Assembly (NCBI GenBank): GCA_963205385.1 | Contig: CAUJKE010000109.1 | Span: 1 to 37,677 of the forward strand | Length of the DNA: 37,677 nucleotides | Direction of reading: 5' to 3' | Source of the DNA: Planctomycetota bacterium | GTDB taxonomy: Bacteria; Planctomycetota; Planctomycetia; Pirellulales; Pirellulaceae | In this document: positions 7,626 to 15,416 of the stretch, one piece after another | Numbering within the stretch: position 1 is the first letter of the stretch | How the letters are laid out: every line of letters starts with the position of its first letter | Program-made: the position numbers and the translations under genes | Notes under the pieces: model-generated | Seen by the model: the letters and a program-made list of their open reading frames with translations, nothing else | The model's database searches: none | Told to the model about the DNA's origin: nothing

Positions 7626-8756
7626 ATGCAACCCCTTCAGAGACTTTCCGTGGCCTTGCTCTTGGTCGCCTTTGGTGGCGCTTGGTTGGTGTGTCACGCG
7701 GAAGAACCGAGCGCTCTGCCGGCTGATTCTGCTATCGCGCTCAAAGACGTTTTCAAGGATCACTTCCAGATAGGCGTGGCGGTGAATCGGGCGATAACAA
7801 CCGGCCGGGCATTTCGGCGCTCGCCGGAGGAGGTGCAGAAGGATGTGGCGCTTGTCAAACAGCAGTTCAACCAAATCGTGCCTGAAAATGACATGAAGTG
7901 GCAACTGATTCATCCGCGTCCTGGCGCCGCTGGCTTTGAGTTTGGGCCGGCGGATGCGTTCGTCGAATTCGGCCTGAGCAATCGGCTCAGCCTGGCAGGC
8001 CATACGCTCGTCTGGCACTCGCAAACGCCGGACTGGGTTTTTCAAGCAGGTGCTGCGGCGAACGGGCCCCGCGCGTCTCGCGAAGAATTGCTCGAGCGGA
8101 TGCGCGAACATATCCACGCGGTCGTGGGACGTTACAAGGGGAAGATCAAAGTATGGGACGTTGTGAACGAAGCGCTCGCCGATGGCGGGCCAGACATCCT
8201 GCGAAAGTCCCCCTGGGCGGAGATCATCGGGCCAGACTATGTCGCGAAGGCGTTTGAGTTTGCCCACGAAGCAGACCCCGATGCCATCTTGCGATACAAC
8301 GACTATGGCCTGGAAAATCCAGAGAAGCGCCGCAAACTGATGGCTTTGGTCAAGTCTCTGAAAGAGCAAAAAGCGCCTGTCATGGCGATCGGCTCACAAG
8401 CCCATTGCAATGTCTCCATCACGTTCGACGCGATGGATCAGGCGTTGACGGATTTGAAAACGCTCGACTTACCTATCTACATCACCGAACTGGACGTGGC
8501 TTCCTCCATAGGAGGCCAACGCGGCGGTAGCGCCGCTCCCGGCGGGGCCGCTGCCGCCGACAAGCGATTGGCCGAGGCCTATGCAGGTCTGTTCCGGGCC
8601 TTCGTCAAACACCATGCTGCCATCGAGGCCGTCACGTTTTGGGGCGTCAACGATGCCGTCTCCTGGCGAGCGCAAGGTCGCCCGTTGTTGTTCGACGGCA
8701 ACGATCAACCCAAACCGGCCTTTGATGCCGTGATTCAAACCGCCGCTGGCAAGTAG
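7626..8756 (+). CDS. Secreted endo-1,4-beta-xylanase, glycoside hydrolase family 10
   Basis: The 376-residue protein has a signal peptide (LSVALLLVAFGGAWLVCHAEE) and one GH10 TIM barrel. The two catalytic glutamates are visible: acid/base E182 in WDVVNEAL and nucleophile E288 in YITELDV. GH10 substrate-site motifs NDMKW (about 89-93) and GHTLVWHSQ (about 124-132) are present, as is WGVND near the end. GH10 enzymes cleave internal xylan linkages with retention; export suggests action outside the cytoplasm. A short Gly/Ala-rich insert follows the nucleophile strand (about 294-307). The reading frame is open 207 bases upstream, into the repeat region, but ATG 7626 is preferred because the signal peptide begins there. 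No binding module is attached. The gene stands alone, with the opposite-strand flavoprotein 21 bp beyond its stop. Confidence 0.93.
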   Translation: MQPLQRLSVALLLVAFGGAWLVCHAEEPSALPADSAIALKDVFKDHFQIGVAVNRAITTGRAFRRSPEEVQKDVALVKQQFNQIVPENDMKWQLIHPRPGAAGFEFGPADAFVEFGLSNRLSLAGHTLVWHSQTPDWVFQAGAAANGPRASREELLERMREHIHAVVGRYKGKIKVWDVVNEALADGGPDILRKSPWAEIIGPDYVAKAFEFAHEADPDAILRYNDYGLENPEKRRKLMALVKSLKEQKAPVMAIGSQAHCNVSITFDAMDQALTDLKTLDLPIYITELDVASSIGGQRGGSAAPGGAAAADKRLAEAYAGLFRAFVKHHAAIEAVTFWGVNDAVSWRAQGRPLLFDGNDQPKPAFDAVIQTAAGK

Positions 8757-8777
8757 ATGGAGGCAAGGCCGGGCGCA

Positions 8778-10079
8778 TCACACACTCTCCCCTGCCAGCC
8801 AACCGGTGGCGAACGCGGCTTGAAAGTTGTAGCCTCCGATCGGTCCATCGAGATCCAGCAGTTCGCCTGCGAAGTACAGGTTGGGAACGAGTTTGCTCTG
8901 CATGGTGTGCGAATCGACTTCGTCGAGCGAGACGCCCCCCGCGGTCACTTCCGCCTTGGCGAAGCCGAGCGTGCCGGCGATCGGGATGCGCGTCTGCTTG
9001 ATCGCTTCCGCAAGCGCGCGGCGGGGGGACTTGCCGAACTCCGCGGACTTCATCTCCGGCGGGATCTGCAGCCGCTCGAGGAGCGCTTCGATCAATCGCC
9101 GCGGCAGATAGCGCGCGGCTAAATTCGCGACCGTCCGCTTGCCATCGGCGGCGGCCGCTTGTTGCAGTTCAGCGTCCAGTGCGTCCAGTTTCAGATCGGG
9201 GAGCAGGTCGAGTTCAATATCGAACGCGCTCGGCAGCGCATGCCCGCTGATCGCCCGACTGACGTTGAGCACGACCGGCCCCGAAAGCCCGCGATGCGTG
9301 AAGAGGAGCGACCCGCGATCGGCGCTCAGCGGCGAGTTCTTCTTGCGGCCGCGCACGCTGCGGAGCACATGAGGTGGAATCTGCAAGTCAGGCGGCGCGC
9401 GCGAGGAAACGACCGTCGCGACGCCGACATCCGGCAGCGTCAGCCCGCTCAGCGCATGCACCCAAGATTCGTGCGTTACCAGGGGAACGAGCGCCGGCCG
9501 CGGCGGGATGAGCGTGTGGCCGAACTGCTCCGCCCACGCATAGCCATCGCCGCGCGTGCCGCAACCGGGATACGACTTGCCGCCGACGGTCAGGATCAAC
9601 CGGTCGCACAGCACGCGGCGCCGGGGAGTCATCACAACGAAGCCTGCCTGGTGGCGCTCGATGTTCTGCACCGGCTCGCCGAGCGCGAGTTCCGCAGTCG
9701 TGCGCTCCAGGCGGCGGACGAGCGCGTCGCGGACATCGACGGCGCTATCGCTCACGGGAAAAATCTTGTTGGTCTCTTCAACTTTGGTGAGGACGCCTTC
9801 GGCATGAAACAGCTTGACGACTCCCATCGGGTCGAGCCGTGCGAGGGCGGAGTGCAGGAAGCGACCTTGGTCGCCATACGCCGCGATGATGCCGCGGGCG
9901 TCGGTGTTTTGGGTGAGGTTGCAGCGCGTGCCGCCGGACATCAAAATCTTCACGCCGGCCTTGGTGTTCTTCTCGACGAGCAGCGTTCGCCTCCCCCGCT
10001 CCGCCGCGCGAATTGCCGCCAAGAGGCCTGCCGCGCCAGCGCCGGCGACGAGAACTTCAAAGTGCAGGTCGTCGGACAT
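8778..10079 (-). CDS. HI0933/BaiN-family NAD(P)/FAD-dependent oxidoreductase
   Basis: The 433-residue protein opens with a Rossmann FAD-binding motif (VLVAGAGAAGLLAAIRAAE, about 9-27) followed by LLVEKN and the family-specific KILMSGGTRCNLTQ (about 44-57). TVGGKSYPGCGTRGDGY (about 164-180) and a final LYFAGELLDLDGPIGGYNFQ (about 396-415) complete the second flavin contact. This is the pattern of the aminoacetone-oxidase/HI0933-like group (YhiN). Physiological substrate is unknown for most members, so no reaction is assigned. It is cytosolic with no signal peptide. The stop is 21 bp from the convergent xylanase gene; a VOC protein lies 59 bp upstream on the same strand and might be co-transcribed. 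A 327-residue ORF on the opposite strand is a shadow of this high-GC gene. Confidence 0.92.
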   Translation of the reverse strand: MSDDLHFEVLVAGAGAAGLLAAIRAAERGRRTLLVEKNTKAGVKILMSGGTRCNLTQNTDARGIIAAYGDQGRFLHSALARLDPMGVVKLFHAEGVLTKVEETNKIFPVSDSAVDVRDALVRRLERTTAELALGEPVQNIERHQAGFVVMTPRRRVLCDRLILTVGGKSYPGCGTRGDGYAWAEQFGHTLIPPRPALVPLVTHESWVHALSGLTLPDVGVATVVSSRAPPDLQIPPHVLRSVRGRKKNSPLSADRGSLLFTHRGLSGPVVLNVSRAISGHALPSAFDIELDLLPDLKLDALDAELQQAAAADGKRTVANLAARYLPRRLIEALLERLQIPPEMKSAEFGKSPRRALAEAIKQTRIPIAGTLGFAKAEVTAGGVSLDEVDSHTMQSKLVPNLYFAGELLDLDGPIGGYNFQAAFATGWLAGESV

Positions 10080-10138
10080 ACTCGGTGGTTTCGACGGGAG
10101 TTACGGACAGGAAGGGTCGTGCTGGCCATAGCATACCG

Positions 10139-10510
10139 CTAATTGCCCGGCCGCGTGCACAGCTCGATGTAATGCCCGTCGGGATCCACGAGATAAATCT
10201 GATACGCCCCATCAGGCCGCGTGCGGCGCGGAAGATACTCGACGCCCCGCGCACGAAAATCGGCCTCCCAGGCGTCCATATCGTCGATCAGCAGGGCCCA
10301 GTGATTCCCCCGGTTGTGCGAATGGGTCTCGACGCTGCGCCCGCCGATAAGATGCAGTTCCTGCACCGCGCCGAGTTGAAACCACGCGCCGGGAAAATCG
10401 AACGCCGGCCGCGGAATCGGCACAAGCCGGAGAACCTCCCGATAAAACGCCACGCTGCGCTCCAGGTCGGCCACGTGCAACGCGATGTGATTGAGTTCGA
10501 GAATCTTCAT
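10139..10510 (-). CDS. VOC (glyoxalase/bleomycin resistance/dioxygenase) family protein
   Basis: The 123-residue protein is the size of a single VOC module pair. The beta-alpha-beta-beta-beta pattern is recognisable: LELNHIALHVADLERSVAFY at the start and YQIYLVDPDGHYIELC at the end. Four plausible metal ligands sit at the family positions: H8, E51, H70 and E116. Members bind a divalent metal and act on varied small molecules; which reaction occurs here cannot be told. DPDGHYIEL is the common C-terminal signature. It shares orientation with the flavoprotein gene downstream. Confidence 0.9.
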   Translation of the reverse strand: MKILELNHIALHVADLERSVAFYREVLRLVPIPRPAFDFPGAWFQLGAVQELHLIGGRSVETHSHNRGNHWALLIDDMDAWEADFRARGVEYLPRRTRPDGAYQIYLVDPDGHYIELCTRPGN

Positions 10511-10685
10511 GGGGCGATGGAGAAACGGGGGAGGGGTGAGGGGGGTGGGAAACTCCGAATTCGAAATTCAAAACCAGTGGCGGACGCGCTGTGTGTGGAT
10601 CGGCGGAAAACGCAACCTACGCTTTATTATAGTGGCAGGCGTTCTCCTGTGTGTCGTCTGCGAGCCTCCGCGGATGGGCCTGCGG

Positions 10686-11303
10686 ATGAGTGATGCTCGC
10701 CAGTGGCAGTTGGAGACTGGTTGCGACGCTGCGCCGCTATATTCCTCATATTTCGGGAATGCCGTGTTGAAGCTGTATCAACGTCAGAACGACCCCATTT
10801 TGTTTTGGGAAACGTGGGAGAGCGCGGGGCAAACCTGTTTGCACTTTGGCGCCGTCGGCGAGCGGGGCGAGACGTTGTGGTTTGGGCCGGAGCTGCGCGA
10901 GGCGATTGCCGCTCGCCTGGAGAAGAACGCCGCCGAGCTGCGCGAGCGCGGCTACGCGGAGCTGGCTCCGGACGAGTATGAACTGCTTGTGGTGCAGTAT
11001 CACGCGGAAGCTTGGGGCAACTTGGACAACCACAGCAAACGCATTCGCCTCGAGAACGCCCTGGACGAATGTCTCGGCTGGACCGGCAACGGCTATTGCG
11101 ACGGGACCGACATCGCCCCGCCGCTGCTCTCGATCAATTGCCTGGTCGTCAACGCCATGGCCGCGCTCGAACCGATCATCGCCATGCTCCGCCGCGAAGA
11201 CGCACTCGGCGGCGCGCTCCTGGGGCTTGCGAAGACCGACGGCGAGTTACAGCCACTCTGGCCCGCCGTGACGGCCAGCGGCGAACATTCAAGCGTGACA
11301 TGA
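10686..11303 (+). CDS. Uncharacterised protein, WGR-like N-terminal segment (tentative)
   Basis: The 205-residue soluble protein is not assigned to a family with confidence. Residues about 21-52 (VLKLYQRQNDPILFWETW onward, then LHFGAVGERG) resemble the strand pattern of WGR-type domains. A second conserved-looking block, LDECLGWTGNGYCDGTDI (about 123-140), followed by INCLVVNAMAALEPIIAMLR, recalls small conserved bacterial proteins of unknown role. The frame is open upstream to 10491, but the extension is low in plausibility and includes intergenic AT-rich sequence. ATG 10674 is another possible start; neither has a clear Shine-Dalgarno. A TATTAT/TATAGT-like -10 element lies near 10625-10635. 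The 3' end overlaps the convergent membrane-protein gene by about 211 bp. Confidence 0.6.
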   Translation: MSDARQWQLETGCDAAPLYSSYFGNAVLKLYQRQNDPILFWETWESAGQTCLHFGAVGERGETLWFGPELREAIAARLEKNAAELRERGYAELAPDEYELLVVQYHAEAWGNLDNHSKRIRLENALDECLGWTGNGYCDGTDIAPPLLSINCLVVNAMAALEPIIAMLRREDALGGALLGLAKTDGELQPLWPAVTASGEHSSVT

Positions 11304-12280
11304 AAAGCTTCGTTGGCCGCAACTGGGCTCATCACCTCGGCGCCTCGGCCGTGCGTGCGCTGCCGCGTCAGCAGGGGGGCGGTTTCGCGGTCGAATTCGC
11401 GTTTGGCGAGCACCAGCAGGATCACGAGGGGGATGGCGACCAGCGCGAGGCGGAGCGCGCCGACGAGCCAGCGCGGGCGACGACGCAGCCAGGGGAGTTC
11501 GGTCAGCCAGCAGAGCAGCGGCGCGCCTAGCAGCACGAGCGCTACGCCGGTGGTGAGTCCGCCGAAGAAGCGGCCGATGAACAATAGCCCGCTGAGCCCG
11601 ACCACGCCGATGCCGATAGGCGCCTGCATGTTCGGCGTCTTCGCGAACAGGCCCAGCGCCGCGACGACGCCCACCAGCGCTGCGCAGATCGGCAACGTCG
11701 CCGCGCCTCCTTGGATGTAGCCTGCCAGCATGATCTCCGCGCCGCCGCACGCCAACGTGACGGATAAGGCCAGCGGAAGCGAGCCGCCAGGGGGCGAACG
11801 TTGCGCGAGCCAGGCGAGCAGTCCCCACAGCGCGGCGGTGAGTGCGGCGCAGATGAGCAGCGCGGCGAACGTTTGCGCCGGCGTCCATTCGGAATCGGCC
11901 GCGCTCACATAGACGGAGCCATGCCACAAGATGCGCCCCATGCTCGCAACGAGCGCGCCGCGCAGCGACCAGCTTAACCACCGCGGCGCGTGTGGCAGCG
12001 CTGCCAAGAGTTCAATGACGAGCGCCGCTGGCAAGACCAATGTGAGAAATCGATCGAGCGCACTACTCGGCGGCCACGCGATGCGCTGCCGCAGCACGCA
12101 GTAGCCCACCACTAAGCCGGCGGCGAGGGCCATCACCGTAACGACGCGCGGCGGGGCGGAATGTTGATCTTCGCGCGGCTCCGCATGGCGGCGACTCCGC
12201 CAACTACCGGCCAGCGCGACGAGCGCGCTCGCGCCGGCGGCCAGTAACATCGCCGTGGCATACAGTCGCAGGTCAGGCAT
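11093..12280 (-). CDS. Polytopic membrane protein of unknown function, next to YceI
   Basis: The 395-residue ORF has about eight to nine hydrophobic segments, for example YATAMLLAAGASALVALAG near the N-terminus, VMALAAGLVVGYCVL, FAALLICAALTAALWGLLAW and a late LRLALVAIPLVILLVLAKR. No family is recognised. It begins 4 bp after the YceI-like gene stop, so the two are almost certainly one operon. The last roughly 70 residues have no membrane or domain character and are antisense to the convergent gene at 10686-11303. The genuine C-terminus may end near 11289, where another frame stops, implying a frameshift, or the gene may truly run to 11093. No signal of function beyond the YceI link. Confidence 0.65.
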   Translation of the reverse strand: MPDLRLYATAMLLAAGASALVALAGSWRSRRHAEPREDQHSAPPRVVTVMALAAGLVVGYCVLRQRIAWPPSSALDRFLTLVLPAALVIELLAALPHAPRWLSWSLRGALVASMGRILWHGSVYVSAADSEWTPAQTFAALLICAALTAALWGLLAWLAQRSPPGGSLPLALSVTLACGGAEIMLAGYIQGGAATLPICAALVGVVAALGLFAKTPNMQAPIGIGVVGLSGLLFIGRFFGGLTTGVALVLLGAPLLCWLTELPWLRRRPRWLVGALRLALVAIPLVILLVLAKREFDRETAPLLTRQRTHGRGAEVMSPVAANEAFHVTLECSPLAVTAGQSGCNSPSVFASPRSAPPSASSRRSMAMIGSSAAMALTTRQLIESSGGAMSVPSQ

Positions 12281-12283
12281 GAA

Positions 12284-12868
12284 CTACGGACGCACGCCTT
12301 CGCAATCGATCAAGATCAGCGCTTCATCACCGATCAGTCCGATGGCCGCCGGATCGAAGCCGTAGTCGCTCCGCTTGAGGGAAAGTTCTGTCGAGAAGGC
12401 GACGCGCTTCGAGTCTTTGAATTTGTGTTCCTTGCCGCCGATCAGTTTCAGCGTGACCTTGTTGGTCTTGCCGTGCATGGTGAAGTCGCCGGTCACTTCA
12501 AAGCCGCCGTCGATCGGCTTGACGCGGGTGCTCTTGAACGTGATGTTCGGGAATTGCTTGGTGTCGAAGTAATCCGGCTGGCGCAGATGCTCGTCCCGTT
12601 TTTCATTCGCGGTGTCGACGCTCGCCGCCTTGATGGTCAGCTCGAACGTGGACTTCTCAGGATGCTCGCGGTCGAGAACGAACTTCCCTTCGGCTTCGTT
12701 GAAGCGGCCATGAATCCAACTGATATCGAGGTGCCGCGCCTTGAAGCCGATTGACGAATGCACGTTGTCATAAGCGTATTCATCCGCCGCAACCGCAGTG
12801 CGACACGTCAGGCCAACACCGGCGGCGAGCAACAAGGCCCAGAACAACGAGGAGATCTTCTTTTGCAT
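12284..12868 (-). CDS. YceI-family periplasmic lipid-binding protein
   Basis: The 194-residue protein has a signal peptide (SLFWALLLAAGVGLTCRTAVA) and a full-length YceI lipocalin-like domain. Key segments are YDNVHSSIGFKARHL (about 33-47), FELTIKAASVDTANEKRDEHL (about 75-95, conserved NxxRDxHL-like), YFDTKQFPNITFKST and FTMHGKTNKVTL. Family members fold as a beta-barrel that holds a polyprenyl-type ligand and are linked to isoprenoid quinone handling or stress; here that is inferred from the family only. It heads a two-gene operon with the membrane protein 4 bp downstream. In other bacteria YceI is often paired with a cytochrome b561, which the neighbour does not resemble. Confidence 0.93.
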   Translation of the reverse strand: MQKKISSLFWALLLAAGVGLTCRTAVAADEYAYDNVHSSIGFKARHLDISWIHGRFNEAEGKFVLDREHPEKSTFELTIKAASVDTANEKRDEHLRQPDYFDTKQFPNITFKSTRVKPIDGGFEVTGDFTMHGKTNKVTLKLIGGKEHKFKDSKRVAFSTELSLKRSDYGFDPAAIGLIGDEALILIDCEGVRP

Positions 12869-13092
12869 GAGTGCGAATTCCTAAGACGGAGGTAGGCAGT
12901 GAACGGGGAGTGTCACAGGGACAGAATCGCCATGTTAAGCGGGCGCGGGGCGCGAGTAAAGCATTTCTGGCCGTTAATAACTGGGGAAGTCGGGGTAACG
13001 CACCGAAAAATGTTTGCCTATTACCCGCCGGGTTCGCTAAACTCATCCATCTGTACTTATTGATTGCCGAATTCCAGCACCGGAGGCGAGCC

Positions 13093-14481
13093 ATGCTGAG
13101 CCTGGTGGATCGAACCACGAGCCGGCGAGATTTTCTGCGCATCGGCGGACTCTCGCTCGGCGGCCTGACGCTGCCGCAACTGCTGCAAGTGAAAGCCATA
13201 GCCGCCGCGCAAGGCGTTCCCGTGCGCGACAAGTCGGTGGTGTTCCTTTTTCTGCACGGTGGCCCGCCGCAGACCGAGACGTTCGATCCTAAAATGTCCG
13301 CTCCGGCCGGCGTGCGAAGTGTGGTGGGGGAGATCGACACCCAAATCCCCGGCGTCACGTTCGGCAGCACGCTCGAGCGGCTCGCAAAACTGAACGATAA
13401 GTTCACCATCGTCCGCTCTTTCACCACCGGGGACGGCAACCACGACATCAAGCCGGTCGTCAGCAAGCAAACCGCGAATGCCAATGTCGGCGCGCTCTAC
13501 GCGCGTCTGGCCGGCGCAAACCATCCCCAAAACGGCATGCCGCGCAACGTGCTGCTGTTTCCTCGCGCCGTCGAGCCTGAAGCGCAGCCAGGCGTGACGC
13601 AGTTCGGCCGCTTCGATTCCACCGGCGAACTCGGCGCCGCGTACGCGCCGTTCATCCCCGGCGGCCAAGGACCGGCGCAACAAAATCTCGAACTCTCCAT
13701 CGCGCGTGAGCGGCTCGATGATCGTCGCAATCTCTTATCGCAGCTCGATAGCTTGCGGCACTGGGCCGATCAGACCGGCGCGTGGCAAGGGCTGGATCGG
13801 ATGCAGGAGCAAGCGTTTAGTACCATCCTCGGCGGCGCGGCTGAAGCGTTCGATATCACCAAGGAAGACCCGCGGCTCATCGAACGCTACGACACGCGCG
13901 GAGTCGTGGCTCGCGAGCGAATCAGCAAGAAGTGGAACAACCACCAGAACTACGCCGACCACATCGCCACGCTTGGCAAGTTGCTCCTGCTCTCGCGGCG
14001 GCTCTGCGAGGCAGGCTGCGGCTTTGTCACCGTGACGACGAATTTCGTGTGGGACATGCACGCCGATGTCAACAACGCCACCATCGATGAAGGGATGCAA
14101 TACTGCGCCGCGCCGCTCGACCAGGCGGTTTCCGCGTTTATCGAAGATGTGGAAGCCCGCGGCCTCGCGGACAAAATCCTGCTCGTCGTCTGCGGCGAGA
14201 TGGGCCGCACACCCAAAGTCAACGCCCGCGGCGGCCGCGATCATTGGGGCGGACTCGCACCGCTGCTCCTCTACGGCGGCGGCCTGAAGATGGGACAGGT
14301 GATCGGTCAATCCGACGGCAGCGCCGCCGCGCCGGCCACCGAACCGATTCGCCCGCAGAATCTGATCTCCACGATCATGCACGTCCTCTTCGACGTGCCA
14401 CAACTCCGCGCCGTGCGCGGCATCCCGAGTGATATTACGAAAGTGATTACCGGGGCGGAGCCGATTGGGGAGTTGTTTTAG
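13093..14481 (+). CDS. Tat-exported DUF1501 protein
   Basis: The 462-residue protein belongs to the DUF1501 (sulfatase-like) family expanded in planctomycetes. Its N-terminus carries the twin-arginine motif SRRDFLRIG followed by GGLSLGGLTLPQLL. Next comes VVFLFLHGGPPQTETFDPK (about 54-72), a region conserved in the family. WDMHADV and VCGEMGRTPKVN then GGRDHWG near the C-terminus complete the alkaline-phosphatase-superfamily-like metal-site pattern. Enzymatic function is unproven. ATG 13093 is preceded by GGAGG with 6 bases spacing, which fixes the start although the frame is open to 12871. The 224 bp upstream is AT-richer intergenic sequence likely containing the promoter. The usual DUF1549/DUF1553 cytochrome partner is absent. 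Confidence 0.92.
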   Translation: MLSLVDRTTSRRDFLRIGGLSLGGLTLPQLLQVKAIAAAQGVPVRDKSVVFLFLHGGPPQTETFDPKMSAPAGVRSVVGEIDTQIPGVTFGSTLERLAKLNDKFTIVRSFTTGDGNHDIKPVVSKQTANANVGALYARLAGANHPQNGMPRNVLLFPRAVEPEAQPGVTQFGRFDSTGELGAAYAPFIPGGQGPAQQNLELSIARERLDDRRNLLSQLDSLRHWADQTGAWQGLDRMQEQAFSTILGGAAEAFDITKEDPRLIERYDTRGVVARERISKKWNNHQNYADHIATLGKLLLLSRRLCEAGCGFVTVTTNFVWDMHADVNNATIDEGMQYCAAPLDQAVSAFIEDVEARGLADKILLVVCGEMGRTPKVNARGGRDHWGGLAPLLLYGGGLKMGQVIGQSDGSAAAPATEPIRPQNLISTIMHVLFDVPQLRAVRGIPSDITKVITGAEPIGELF

Positions 14482-14517
14482 ATGGATCCGCGATGAGCGG
14501 TGCGTTTCATAGTAGTC

Positions 14518-15282
14518 CTACGGCAGTTCCCGAATCCTTAAATCCTTAAACACCACCGGCGAGCCTTCGGATTCCAGGCATAAATAGCCGGTGGCTGGTT
14601 CGCAGTTGGTGCCGCCGGAGACTTCTTCGCCGTTGACCCAGAGGCGAATTTCGCCGTTGATGGCGCGGATGTAGTAGTGGTTCCACTCGCCGACCCCTTT
14701 GCTCAACTCCTTGCTGGGGAAGCTGCGCGAGCCGCCGGGGGCGGTTGGCGGGAACGGCTTCATCTTGGCGGCGCCGGTGGGGAAGACATCGCCGTGGCAG
14801 GTGAACCAATCGGCCTTCTTGCCGCTTTTTTCAAACTGCTCTTTATAGCCCAGGTCGAGCACTTGCACTTCGATGCCGTGCGGCAAGCCGCCTGGCTTGA
14901 GAGTTTCGAGCGATTTGTCGATCGCCCACACGAAGATGCCGGAGTTGCCGGCCGGCTTGAGATGCTTCCAAGTGGCGACCATTTCGAAGTTGGTGAACTT
15001 CTTGTTGGTGCGAATGACGCCGACGGGTTTCCCGGTGCAATGTACGACGCCATCCTTCCATGACCACGTCTCCGGCGGGCAATTGACGGCGACGAAATCC
15101 TGTTCGCCAAGGTCTCGCCAACCTTCCCCCTGACCGTCGATAAACGCCTTGGGCGGCGCGGCCTTCTCTGCCTCTGACTTTGGCGCCTCGGCCGGCTGTG
15201 CTTCTTGCGCGCGCAAGGGAGCAGTCAAGGTGAATGAGAATCCCAACAATAACGCAGCGGTGAATAAGTAAGTTGTTTTCAT
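14518..15282 (-). CDS. Secreted DUF1080 (3-keto-disaccharide hydrolase-type) protein
   Basis: The 254-residue protein has a signal peptide (LFTAALLLGFSFTLTAPLRA) and a short charged Ala/Glu/Pro linker (about 27-45), followed by one concanavalin-like DUF1080 domain. Conserved segments are WSWKDGVVHCTGKP (about 73-86), FEMVATWKHLKPAGNSGIFVWA (the family's NSGI/F motif, about 98-119), GIEVQVLD (about 136-143), and WNHYYIRAINGEIRLWVNGE in the C-terminal half. A family member has been shown to hydrolyse 3-keto-glycosides; that activity is possible but not proved here. It ends 37 bp from the convergent DUF1501 gene stop and diverges from the permease gene. Confidence 0.92.
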   Translation of the reverse strand: MKTTYLFTAALLLGFSFTLTAPLRAQEAQPAEAPKSEAEKAAPPKAFIDGQGEGWRDLGEQDFVAVNCPPETWSWKDGVVHCTGKPVGVIRTNKKFTNFEMVATWKHLKPAGNSGIFVWAIDKSLETLKPGGLPHGIEVQVLDLGYKEQFEKSGKKADWFTCHGDVFPTGAAKMKPFPPTAPGGSRSFPSKELSKGVGEWNHYYIRAINGEIRLWVNGEEVSGGTNCEPATGYLCLESEGSPVVFKDLRIRELP

Positions 15283-15416
15283 CCCCTTAGGCTACTCGGC
15301 GGCGCGGCGCGAAGCAACTCCCGCCGCGCTATTCTGGCGGAAGAAATCTCAAGCCCGCAGCACCAAATTCCGTTATCATACGCTCGCTCACGTAACCCCC
15401 TCCCGCTGGCCTTTCC

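Noticed and set aside
9159..10142. 327-residue plus-strand ORF
   Set aside because: Lies antisense within the HI0933-family gene and is Arg-rich, a high-GC shadow.
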